DNA from: Bacteroidales bacterium UBA3290
GTDB lineage: Bacteria; Bacteroidota; Bacteroidia; Bacteroidales; UBA932
Assembly: GCA_002361615.1 (NCBI GenBank)
Contig: DETK01000038.1
Coordinates: forward strand, 73,752-80,342
DNA length: 6,591 bases
Reading direction: 5' to 3'
This document shows, one piece after another, positions 1 through 5,569 of the stretch; the stretch's first letter is position 1, and each line of letters starts with the position of its first letter. Below the pieces are notes generated by a model. It was given only the letters and a program-made list of their open reading frames with translations. It did not search any database and was not told the DNA's origin. Made by a program: the position numbers and the translations under genes.

Positions 1-51
1 CCCTGCGGCAGCGGCAAGAAATACAAGAACTGTCACGGAAAAGAAGCATAA
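1..51 (+). CDS. secA: Protein translocase subunit SecA, C-terminal end (partial)
   Basis: Only the last 16 codons and the TAA stop are in the window; the gene enters from the left edge in frame 1. The peptide reads PCGSGKKYKNCHGKEA, which is the end of a SEC-C zinc-binding motif (CxCx8CH; the first Cys lies outside the window). In SecA, the ATPase motor that pushes preproteins through SecYEG, this motif forms the extreme C-terminus and binds Zn and SecB or the ribosome. SEC-C motifs also occur in other proteins such as YchJ-like ones, but the spelling GSGKKYKNCHG followed by a short tail and stop is typical of SecA. No other part of the protein can be examined. Confidence 0.78.
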   Translation, partial: PCGSGKKYKNCHGKEA

Positions 52-57
52 ACTGCG

Positions 58-201
58 ATGAATCGCTTAGCTTGCAGGTATAGTCTCAAAAACCTTCGCT
101 TCGCTCATCCCTCCCAGCTTCGCTGGGCCCCTCCCATTCACACGGCCATGGGCGGCCATGGGTTTTTGATCCTATACCTGACGCGCTTTTAAGCGATTCA
201 T
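58..201. repeat. Long imperfect nested inverted repeat between secA and lpdA
   Basis: Three blocks on the left pair in order with three on the right: ATGAATCGCTTA (58-69) with 190-201 (12 of 12), CAGGTATAG (75-83) with 172-180 (9 of 9), and TCAAAAACC (86-94) with 161-169 (9 of 9). Short mismatched bulges separate the blocks. The 66-nt interior contains a small perfect hairpin, CCCAGC-TTC-GCTGGG (113-127), three TTCGCT words, and a tandem 10-mer CGGCCATGGG (143-152, 153-162). No ORF of coding character covers it. It fills most of the gap between secA and lpdA. Possible natures are a degenerate palindromic (REP/MITE-like) element, a structured leader or 3' RNA, or a double terminator. The pairing is seen directly; the role is unknown. 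Confidence 0.7.
146..167 (+). terminator. Possible weak terminator after secA
   Basis: CCATGG (146-151) can pair with CCATGG (156-161) across a GCGG loop and is followed by G and five T residues (163-167). This could act as a rho-independent terminator for the upstream secA transcript. The stem is only 6 bp, and the same T-run also pairs with A88-A92 in the larger inverted repeat, so the two structures exclude each other. Weak call. Confidence 0.3.
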
Positions 202-235
202 TTCATAGACTGTTATAGATAGTAAATTGATAATT

Positions 236-1624
236 ATGAAATACGATGTAATCGTCATCGGCACGGGCCCGGGGGGGTACGTGGCCGCTATCCGGGCTGC
301 GCAGCTCGGGTTCAATACTGCAGTTGTCGAACGGAGTGAGCTGGGCGGAATCTGCCTCAACTGGGGCTGTATCCCGACCAAAGCGCTGCTCAAGAGCGCC
401 CAGGCGTTGCATTACGCGGAGCGTGGGGCCGATTACGGCTTTACGGCCGAATGCGTGAAGCCCGACCTGGCCGCCATCGTCGCGCGCAGCCGCGGCGTCT
501 CCGCCACGATGAACAAGGGCGTGGAATACCTTTTCAAGAAAAACAAGGTGACCGTCCTCAAGGGCACCGGAAAAGTGCTTCCCGGCAAGCAGGTGAGCGT
601 AATGAACATGGAAGGTGTCACGGAAGTGTACGATGCCGACCACATCATCCTGGCCACGGGTTCGCATCCGGCCGAGCTGCCGTTTGCGCCCATCGACGGC
701 GAAAAGATCTGGTGCTACTACCAGGCGCTCGTGCCTGAAGCTCTGCCCAAGTCACTGGCTGTCATCGGCAGCGGTGCCATCGGCAGCGAGTTCGCGTTCT
801 TCTACCGTTCGCTCGGCGTTGAGGTGACGATCATCGAGTTCATGGACCGCGTGCTGCCTATCGAAGACGACGATACCTGCGCCCAGATCAGCCGCAGCTT
901 CCGCAAGGCGGGTATCAAGGTGATGGTTTCGTCTTCGGTGAAGAGCGTCGATACGACCGGTGAGCTTTGCCGCCTGACGGTCGAGACCAAGAAAGGGGAG
1001 GAGATCGTAGAGGCCGAGAAGGTCCTTTCCGCCGTCGGCGTCCGGCCGAATACCGAAGGTCTGGGCCTCGAGGCGCTCGGCATCGAGCTCAACCGCGGAA
1101 AGATTCCTGTGGATACCTACTATAAGACTACGGCTGAGGGCGTGTATGCCATCGGCGACATCATCGCTACGCCTGCTCTCGCACACGTGGCTTCAGCGGA
1201 GGCCATCTGCTGCGTCGAGGCGATTGCCGGACTCAATCCTGAACCGGTGAATTACGACAACATCCCTGGCTGCACCTACATCACGCCGGAAGTCGCCTCG
1301 GTCGGTATGACGGAGCGCAAGGCGAAGGAGCTGGGTATCGAGTATCGTGTCGGCAAGTTCCCGTTCACGGCATCCGGCAAGGCTACGGCCGCCGGCGCAC
1401 GCGACGGTTTCGTGAAGCTGGTGGTCGACGCTGCTACCGACAAGGTGCTCGGCGCCCATCTGGTAGGTGACAATGTCTCGGAAATGATCGGCGGCATCGT
1501 CGCAGCCCGCAATCTGGGCATCACGGCCAAACAACTGGCCGGCTCGATGTTTCCGCACCCCACGATGAGCGAAGCGCTCATGGAAGCGGCCGCCGCCGTC
1601 CACGGCGAGGCCATCCATATCTGA
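236..1624 (+). CDS. lpdA: Dihydrolipoamide dehydrogenase (E3)
   Basis: This is a complete 462-residue FAD-dependent pyridine nucleotide-disulfide oxidoreductase. It reoxidises dihydrolipoyl groups of the pyruvate/2-oxoacid dehydrogenase complexes or of the glycine cleavage H-protein, passing electrons to NAD+. Visible features are the N-terminal FAD-binding GTGPGG (residues 9-14), the redox disulfide C40/C45 in GGICLNWGCIPTK, the NAD-binding GSGAIG (178-183) with acidic E201 ending the second strand (favouring NAD over NADP), the second FAD motif YAIGD, and the C-terminal HPTMSE with catalytic H441 and E446. Length is normal and there is no N-terminal lipoyl domain. I start at ATG 236 rather than the in-frame TTG at 227, because ATG places the GxGxxG at the usual distance and needs no rare start. 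There is no Shine-Dalgarno, only an AT-rich leader. CLNWGC replaces the commoner CLNVGC. No E1, E2 or gcv genes lie in the window, so its partner complex cannot be named. Confidence 0.95.
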   Translation: MKYDVIVIGTGPGGYVAAIRAAQLGFNTAVVERSELGGICLNWGCIPTKALLKSAQALHYAERGADYGFTAECVKPDLAAIVARSRGVSATMNKGVEYLFKKNKVTVLKGTGKVLPGKQVSVMNMEGVTEVYDADHIILATGSHPAELPFAPIDGEKIWCYYQALVPEALPKSLAVIGSGAIGSEFAFFYRSLGVEVTIIEFMDRVLPIEDDDTCAQISRSFRKAGIKVMVSSSVKSVDTTGELCRLTVETKKGEEIVEAEKVLSAVGVRPNTEGLGLEALGIELNRGKIPVDTYYKTTAEGVYAIGDIIATPALAHVASAEAICCVEAIAGLNPEPVNYDNIPGCTYITPEVASVGMTERKAKELGIEYRVGKFPFTASGKATAAGARDGFVKLVVDAATDKVLGAHLVGDNVSEMIGGIVAARNLGITAKQLAGSMFPHPTMSEALMEAAAAVHGEAIHI

Positions 1625-1629
1625 GTTAC

Positions 1630-1644
1630 CGGGGCTCTGCCCCG
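1630..1644. other. Small GC hairpin after lpdA
   Basis: CGGGGC-TCT-GCCCCG forms a perfect 6-bp stem with a 3-nt loop, 5 nt after the lpdA stop and 10 nt before the terminator stem. No T-run follows it, so it is not a terminator by itself on either strand. It may stabilise the 3' ends of the convergent lpdA and glycosyltransferase mRNAs. Confidence 0.5.
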
Positions 1645-1654
1645 AACCCCGCGC

Positions 1655-1681
1655 ATCCCGGCCATGGCCGGGATTTTTTTT
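1655..1681 (+). terminator. Rho-independent terminator of lpdA
   Basis: A perfect 20-nt palindrome (1655-1674) folds as an 8-bp stem ATCCCGGC/GCCGGGAT around a CATG loop and runs into eight T residues (1674-1681). It lies 30 nt after the lpdA stop. The minus-strand glycosyltransferase gene ends at 1683, so this stem is also the first structure in its 3' region. However, no T-run follows the stem on the minus strand, so it should terminate mainly plus-strand transcription. Confidence 0.85.
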
Positions 1682-1682
1682 G

Positions 1683-2636
1683 TTAGCGGATGGTGCGCTT
1701 GATGTTGTAGCGGTTGCGGTCCTGGGCGTTGCGGGCGACCAGTTCACCGAGGAAGCCGGTCAGGAAGAGCTGGGCGCCGAGGAGGACGGCGACCAGGGCC
1801 AGGAAGAAGAGCGGCTGGTCGGCGACAGGGCGGAAAGGCGCTCCGTGCGACTGGGCGACAAGCTTGGCCACGATCAGCCAGATGGCGAGCACTGCGCCGA
1901 CAAGGAACAGGAGGGTGCCGATGCCGCCGAACAGGTGCATCGGTTTCTTGCCGAATTTCTGGAGGAACCAGATCGAGAGCAGGTCGAGGAAGCCGTGGAT
2001 GAAACGGCTCATGCCGAACTTGCTCTTGCCGTATTTGCGGGCCTGGTGGTGGACCACTTTCTCGCCGATTTTGTTGAAACCTGCGTTCTTGGCCAGGTAG
2101 GGGATGAAACGGTGCATCTCGCCGTAGACCTCGATGTTCTTCACCACTTCGTTCCGGTAGGCCTTCAGGCCGCAGTTCATGTCGTGCAGCTTGATGCCCG
2201 TGACCTTGCGGGCCGTGGCGTTGTAGAGCTTGGAGGGCAGGTTCTTCGTCGCTACGTTGTCGTAGCGTTTCTTCTTCCAGCCGGAGACCAGGTCGTAGCC
2301 GTCTTCGCGGATCATCCGTATCATCTCGGGGATTTCCTCGGGGGAGTCCTGCAGGTCGGCGTCCATCGTGACCACGATGTCGCCCTGGGCGGCTTCGAAA
2401 CCGCAGTAGAGGGCGGCGGATTTGCCGTAATTGCGGCGGAAGCCGATGGCGCGGATCTGGGGATACTGCTCCGAGAGGGCGCTGATCACTTCCCAGGAAC
2501 GGTCGGTGCTGCCATCATCGACCATGATGATTTCATAGGTATACTTGTGCGGAGCCAGGGAACGGTTGATCCATTCGACCAGTTCGCGGAGCGATTCCTC
2601 TTCGTTGAAGAGCGAGATGACGATCGAGAGGTCCAT
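1683..2636 (-). CDS. Family 2 glycosyltransferase, DPM1/GtrB/ArnC-like, with C-terminal membrane anchor
   Basis: 317 residues. The N-terminal GT-A domain shows SIVISLFNEEESL (4-16), the nucleotide-sugar motif VDDGSTD (39-45), the segment FRRNYGKSAAL (66-76) and the metal-binding DADLQD (92-97). Positions 196-208 (HHQARKYGKSKFG) match the basic segment near the acceptor end of this subfamily. Two hydrophobic helices follow, at about 235-260 and 276-300. The architecture matches enzymes that transfer a sugar from a nucleotide donor to undecaprenyl phosphate on the cytoplasmic face of the membrane (GtrB, ArnC, dolichol-phosphate mannose synthase). Donor and acceptor cannot be told from sequence. 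The ATG lies 3 nt beyond the DUF4199 stop (TAG CCC ATG). It is the last gene of the operon and converges on lpdA with a 58-nt gap. This GT2 next to DUF4199 is a pairing I recall from Bacteroidota genomes. Confidence 0.9.
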   Translation of the reverse strand: MDLSIVISLFNEEESLRELVEWINRSLAPHKYTYEIIMVDDGSTDRSWEVISALSEQYPQIRAIGFRRNYGKSAALYCGFEAAQGDIVVTMDADLQDSPEEIPEMIRMIREDGYDLVSGWKKKRYDNVATKNLPSKLYNATARKVTGIKLHDMNCGLKAYRNEVVKNIEVYGEMHRFIPYLAKNAGFNKIGEKVVHHQARKYGKSKFGMSRFIHGFLDLLSIWFLQKFGKKPMHLFGGIGTLLFLVGAVLAIWLIVAKLVAQSHGAPFRPVADQPLFFLALVAVLLGAQLFLTGFLGELVARNAQDRNRYNIKRTIR

Positions 2637-2639
2637 GGG

Positions 2640-3191
2640 CTAGAAATTGAATTCGTCTTCGTTGTTCTGGTGCATCTCTTCTTCGGTGAAGACGCTCTTG
2701 TTGCGCTGGCCGCGGGAGAGGATGGCGCTGAAGACCAGGCCCAGGAGGATGCACCAGAAGAAAGTGGTGATGCAGTTGATCTGTGCGTAGTTGTCTTCCA
2801 TCTTGAGGACCATGTCACCCACTTCGTCGGGGAGGGATGCGCCCATCTGCTCGAACTGGGTGTACATCTGCTCGAAGGCTTCCGCCACGGCGCCGGGGAA
2901 GAGGAACTGGTATTCGACAAAAGCCCATACGGCGCAGACAATGGCCGAGAACACGCAGACGATCACGCCGTAGCTGAACGTGGATTCATCAGGATGTTCC
3001 TTGCCATAGCGCTTCATGATGACGCTCAGCAGCCAGATGCTGCCGCCCAGTTTGACCAGCCACAGCAGGGTGCTGAGGAAGGTGTTTTTGGTCAGGAATG
3101 TCAGGGTCGATACGACGACGGTGACTGCTGCCAGGATCAGGCCGTCCCTTGCGGCGAGGCTCCATTTGGAGTTGGTGGTGTCGGGTTCCAT
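2640..3191 (-). CDS. DUF4199 family membrane protein
   Basis: 183 residues of unknown function, matching the Bacteroidota DUF4199 family in length, layout and position before a GT2 gene. There are four probable membrane segments, at about 17-34, 39-58, 74-98 and 140-158. A conserved-looking basic start (KWSLAARDGLIL) leads into the first helix. A soluble, acidic, partly amphipathic stretch (about 99-137) lies between helices 3 and 4, and the C-terminal tail is short and charged (E/N-rich). Its ATG overlaps the stop of the upstream P-II-like gene by one base (TAATG), implying translational coupling. It could assist or anchor the adjacent glycosyltransferase, but that is a guess from gene order. 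The family assignment is by recognition, not by a profile search. Confidence 0.8.
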   Translation of the reverse strand: MEPDTTNSKWSLAARDGLILAAVTVVVSTLTFLTKNTFLSTLLWLVKLGGSIWLLSVIMKRYGKEHPDESTFSYGVIVCVFSAIVCAVWAFVEYQFLFPGAVAEAFEQMYTQFEQMGASLPDEVGDMVLKMEDNYAQINCITTFFWCILLGLVFSAILSRGQRNKSVFTEEEMHQNNEDEFNF

Positions 3192-3565
3192 TATTTCTTT
3201 TCCTCCTTCTTTTCTTCAGGCCCCTCTTCTGACTGCTTGGGGTCGTTCCCTTCTTCGTGAAGGCCGACGGCGTGGGATACAGGAATGGAGAAGGCGATGC
3301 CCTTGCTCTTGCTGGCCAGTCCGGCGTCCTGGTAGATGCGATGCATCACGTCGTCCTTGATTTCCTTGGGGACGATGAGCCAGAGGATTTCCTTGTCGGG
3401 CTGGATGGCTATCTGGTAGAATTCTTCTGCTTCGGGATTGGCCGTGCCCCTGCCGCGGATGATGGTACCGCCGGTGGCACCGGCCTTCTTGGCGGCTTCC
3501 ATCACCTCAAGGGCGAAACCGGCATTGACGATGCAGAAAATCAGTTCGTATTTCTTCTTGTTCAT
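3191..3565 (-). CDS. P-II-like signalling protein B, with E/K-rich tail
   Basis: 124 residues with the P-II (GlnB/GlnK) ferredoxin-like layout. Strand 1 is YELIFCIVN (6-14), helix 1 is about 17-28, and GATGGTIIRGRGTA (29-42) leads into the T-loop. Strand 3 is EILWLIVP (59-66), helix 2 is about 67-81, and a B-loop-like segment precedes GIAFSIPVSHAVGL (89-102). P-II proteins are trimeric sensors of ATP/ADP and 2-oxoglutarate or other ligands that bind enzymes and transporters. The T-loop region (37-52) lacks the LYRG tyrosine context that is uridylylated in canonical GlnB, so classic GlnD control is unlikely. Residues 104-124 form a highly charged low-complexity E/K tail absent from canonical P-II. 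Its ATG overlaps the stop of the preceding P-II-like gene (ATGA) and its stop overlaps the next start (TAATG). The ligand is unknown. Confidence 0.85.
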   Translation of the reverse strand: MNKKKYELIFCIVNAGFALEVMEAAKKAGATGGTIIRGRGTANPEAEEFYQIAIQPDKEILWLIVPKEIKDDVMHRIYQDAGLASKSKGIAFSIPVSHAVGLHEEGNDPKQSEEGPEEKKEEKK

Positions 3566-3945
3566 TGTTTGATGGTGCGTTTGTCGTTGCTCAGGAATCC
3601 GTAAACGAGCGTGCCGATGATGCTCGAGAGGGGAACGGTGACGGCGATGCCGCCGCCGTCCTTGATGGTATTGAACTTCTCGTCCAGCAGTTCCAGCGTA
3701 TCCTTGATCTTGTCTTCGCGGATGATGCTGAAGATGGCGGTCCGGGTGGACTGGTTCAGGCCGAGGTAGTTCATGATGGCTTTCTCCGAGGTGCCGCTGG
3801 CCTGGGAGGTCAACTGCAGGTTTACGCCGGCCTCTTCCTGGATCAGGTTCGTATAGTAGCGGACCTTCTCGGCGTGGACGATGGTGATCAGCAGCTCCAG
3901 CTTGGCGGGAGCCACGTTCTTGACGTATGGACGGGATTCAGCCAT
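3562..3945 (-). CDS. P-II-like signalling protein A
   Basis: 127 residues, more diverged than its downstream neighbour but with the same fold order. Strand 1 is KLELLITIVH (15-24), helix 1 is about 25-38, and GVNLQLTSQASGTSEKA (40-56) corresponds to strand 2 and the T-loop entry. TAIFSIIRED (69-78) is strand 3, helix 2 is about 79-93, and DGGGIAVTVPLSSIIG (96-111) matches the P-II C-terminal strand. The last block aligns without gaps to GIAFSIPVSHAVG of the next gene, so the two are paralogues. There is no LYRG uridylylation motif. An extra N-terminal segment of about 14 residues precedes the domain. The start overlaps the DUF1538 stop (TAATG) and the end overlaps the next start (ATGA). The position directly after a transporter-like gene suggests that it regulates that protein, by analogy with GlnK-AmtB and SbtB-SbtA. 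The family call is firm only at superfamily level. Confidence 0.78.
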   Translation of the reverse strand: MAESRPYVKNVAPAKLELLITIVHAEKVRYYTNLIQEEAGVNLQLTSQASGTSEKAIMNYLGLNQSTRTAIFSIIREDKIKDTLELLDEKFNTIKDGGGIAVTVPLSSIIGTLVYGFLSNDKRTIKQ

Positions 3946-5471
3946 TATTCGAAGTAAATGATTTGTTCGTCATCAGAGGCCAGGATGCGGCGCATCGCGG
4001 CCTTGCTGCGGGCTTTCTGGCTCATGACGGCACGGAAACCCAGGGTCTGGATGGTAATCAGTGGCGTGAGGGCGACCATCGACACGATGCCGAAGGCCAG
4101 GGACAGGACCTCCGCCTCGCCGTTGAGGGCGATGCAGGCACCGATGGCCATCGGCAGGATGAAACTCGAGGTGAGCGGACCGCTGGCCACGCCGCCCGAG
4201 TCGAAGGCGATGGCCGTGTAGAGTTTCGGTACGAAGAACGACAGGCCCAGCGAGAGGAGATAGCCCGGAATCAGGTAGTACAGCAGCGAGAAGTTGAAGA
4301 TGATCCGGATGATGGAAAGGCCGATGGACACGCCCACGCCGATGGAGAGGGCGGTCATCATCTGGCGGCGGGAGACTTCGCCGTTGGTGATCTCTTCCAC
4401 CTGCTGGTTGAGCACGTGGACAGCAGGCTCGGCCATGACCACCACGAAGCCGATGATGAAGCAGACGACGGTCAGCAGCGTCTTGTCGAAAGCGGCCAGC
4501 TGGATGCCGATCTTGTAGCCGATGGGCATGAAGCCGACGGCGACGGACGCCAGGAAGATCACCAGGCCGAAGAAGGTGAACAGGAGCCCGATGGCAATCG
4601 AAATCAACTGATTTCCGGGCAGCTTGAGGATGGCGGCCTGGAGGATCAGGAAGAACAGGATGATCAGCAGCAGGGATTTCCCCACATCGACCATGGTCTC
4701 CCAGAGGACGCCTCCGACACCGGCTTCCAGGACGGAGTCCATGGAATAGTCGGGGATATTGTAGGTAAGGGATCCTTTCGAGAAAAGGGAAAGCAGCATC
4801 ACGGCGATGACCGGTCCGATGGAGCAGAGGGCGATCAGGCCGAAACTGTTCTCATTGGCATGGCGTCCGCCGACGGTCAGGGCGATACCGACGCCCAGGG
4901 CCATGATGAAGGGGACTGTGATGGGGCCGGTCGTCACGCCGCCTGAGTCGAAGGACAGGGGCAGGAGGTCTCCCTTGCCTGAACTGGAAACCAGGGCGGC
5001 GACCGTGAAGATGACCATGTAGAAGTAGAGCAGGAGACTGGTCAGGTCGGCACGCGAGATGATCTTGAGCACTGCAATGAGCAGGAACAGGCCTACGCCT
5101 GCGCCGACCGTGACGATCAGCAGCGAACCGTTCATGATGGACTTGACCTGTCCGGCCAGGACGGAGAGGTCCGGCTCGGCCACGGTAATCAACAGGCCCA
5201 TCAGGAAGCTGATGATCAACAGGATGCTGGCTTTCTTGCTTTTGGTAAGGCCTTCGCCGATGAATTTGCCCATCGGCGTCATGGCCAGGTCGGCACCGAG
5301 GTTGAAAAAGCCGATGCCCACGATGAGCAGGAAGGCGGAGATGCCGAAGACGGTCATTTCCCGCCCTGTCAGTGATACCAGCGGGGTCAGGGAAAGAATC
5401 AGCACGATGATACCGACGGGAAGGACGGAAGTAAGTGCTTCCTTCAATTTATAGAACAAAGCTTTCCACAT
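3945..5471 (-). CDS. DUF1538 family integral membrane protein, probable transporter with internal duplication
   Basis: 508 residues, strongly hydrophobic, with roughly a dozen membrane segments. The two halves (about 1-250 and 255-505) are homologous. AEP occurs at 98-100 and 347-349, and FDSGGVTTGP (174-183) recurs as FDSGGVASGP (423-432); both pairs are offset by exactly 249. TPMG (65-68) and MPIG (315-318), and GP (219-220) and TP (469-470), are offset by 250. Parallel duplication with polar/glycine motifs inside hydrophobic segments is typical of secondary transporters and channels. I recognise DUF1538 (PF07556-type), for which I know no established substrate. The C-terminal 25 or so residues are soluble and charged. 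The ATG at 5471 directly follows a strong Bacteroidota-type promoter, making the mRNA nearly leaderless. Two P-II-like genes follow with overlapping stop/start codons, which points to P-II control of transport. The function is inference. Confidence 0.88.
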   Translation of the reverse strand: MWKALFYKLKEALTSVLPVGIIVLILSLTPLVSLTGREMTVFGISAFLLIVGIGFFNLGADLAMTPMGKFIGEGLTKSKKASILLIISFLMGLLITVAEPDLSVLAGQVKSIMNGSLLIVTVGAGVGLFLLIAVLKIISRADLTSLLLYFYMVIFTVAALVSSSGKGDLLPLSFDSGGVTTGPITVPFIMALGVGIALTVGGRHANENSFGLIALCSIGPVIAVMLLSLFSKGSLTYNIPDYSMDSVLEAGVGGVLWETMVDVGKSLLLIILFFLILQAAILKLPGNQLISIAIGLLFTFFGLVIFLASVAVGFMPIGYKIGIQLAAFDKTLLTVVCFIIGFVVVMAEPAVHVLNQQVEEITNGEVSRRQMMTALSIGVGVSIGLSIIRIIFNFSLLYYLIPGYLLSLGLSFFVPKLYTAIAFDSGGVASGPLTSSFILPMAIGACIALNGEAEVLSLAFGIVSMVALTPLITIQTLGFRAVMSQKARSKAAMRRILASDDEQIIYFE

Positions 5472-5478
5472 ATCAAAG

Positions 5479-5509
5479 CAAAAGTACGGAAATCTTGCAA
5501 GAAATCAAA
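5479..5509 (-). promoter_or_regulatory. Promoter of the DUF1538/P-II operon
   Basis: On the minus strand TTTG (5509-5506) is followed after 19 nt by TACTTTTG (5486-5479). This fits the Bacteroidota sigma consensus of TTTG at -33 and TAnnTTTG at -7. The expected transcription start, a few nucleotides after the -7 box, falls at about 5472-5475, and the DUF1538 ATG begins at 5471. The transcript would therefore have a leader of only a few bases or none. Confidence 0.75.
5493..5502. promoter_or_regulatory. Palindrome in the promoter spacer, candidate operator
   Basis: TCTTGCAAGA is a perfect 10-bp palindrome lying inside the 19-nt spacer between the -33 and -7 boxes of the minus-strand operon promoter. 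A near copy, TCTTTGCAAGA, with one extra T, lies 38 bp away at 5531-5541 and overlaps the thrS -7 box. A regulator binding the first site would be well placed to block the operon. There is no direct evidence of binding, and a 10-bp palindrome can arise by chance. Confidence 0.35.
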
Positions 5510-5528
5510 AAAACTCGGTAAAAAACCA

Positions 5529-5536
5529 TATCTTTG
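5529..5536 (+). promoter_or_regulatory. Promoter -7 box of thrS
   Basis: TATCTTTG matches the Bacteroidota -7 consensus TAnnTTTG exactly and lies 33 nt before the thrS ATG, giving a leader of roughly 25-30 nt. I see no clear TTTG about 19-21 nt upstream, where the sequence is mostly A-rich, so the -33 element is weak or absent. No Shine-Dalgarno precedes the ATG. Confidence 0.65.
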
Positions 5537-5569
5537 CAAGATGAACTGAACAAATCAATTGTAGTGATT

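Noticed and set aside
221..230. Partial TAnnTTTG-like box (TAAATTG) just before lpdA
   Set aside because: It lacks one T of the consensus, has no TTTG at the right distance, and lies too close to the start codon to call a promoter.
227..235. Upstream TTG start for lpdA
   Set aside because: It adds only three residues (M-I-I) before the ATG at 236. ATG is the stronger start and gives the usual distance to the FAD-binding glycine motif.
52..235. CRISPR array or tRNA gene in the secA-lpdA gap
   Set aside because: The only direct repeats are one adjacent 10-mer pair and short TTCGCT words, without spacers of equal length. No cloverleaf with T-loop GTTCRA could be found.
1193..1747. A 184-codon minus-strand open frame opposite the 3' half of lpdA
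   Set aside because: It covers conserved lpdA coding sequence and the terminator; its protein is low-complexity in R, A, D and G with no recognised family.
1680..3260. A 526-codon plus-strand open frame opposite the glycosyltransferase, DUF4199 and the end of P-II-like B
   Set aside because: It spans three well-supported minus-strand genes and shows no recognisable motif. Its D/E/H/G/V-rich composition is what the antisense of GC-rich codons gives, and it begins inside the lpdA terminator T-run region without a start signal.
3191..3945. Canonical GlnB/GlnK assignment for the two P-II-like genes
   Set aside because: Neither has the LYRG T-loop motif, both differ in the B-loop, and no amtB or glnA gene is adjacent, so no gene symbol is given.
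3927..4946. A 339-codon plus-strand open frame opposite DUF1538
   Set aside because: Its extreme H/D/G/Q/E composition is the antisense image of hydrophobic codons of the membrane protein; there are no domains and no upstream signals.
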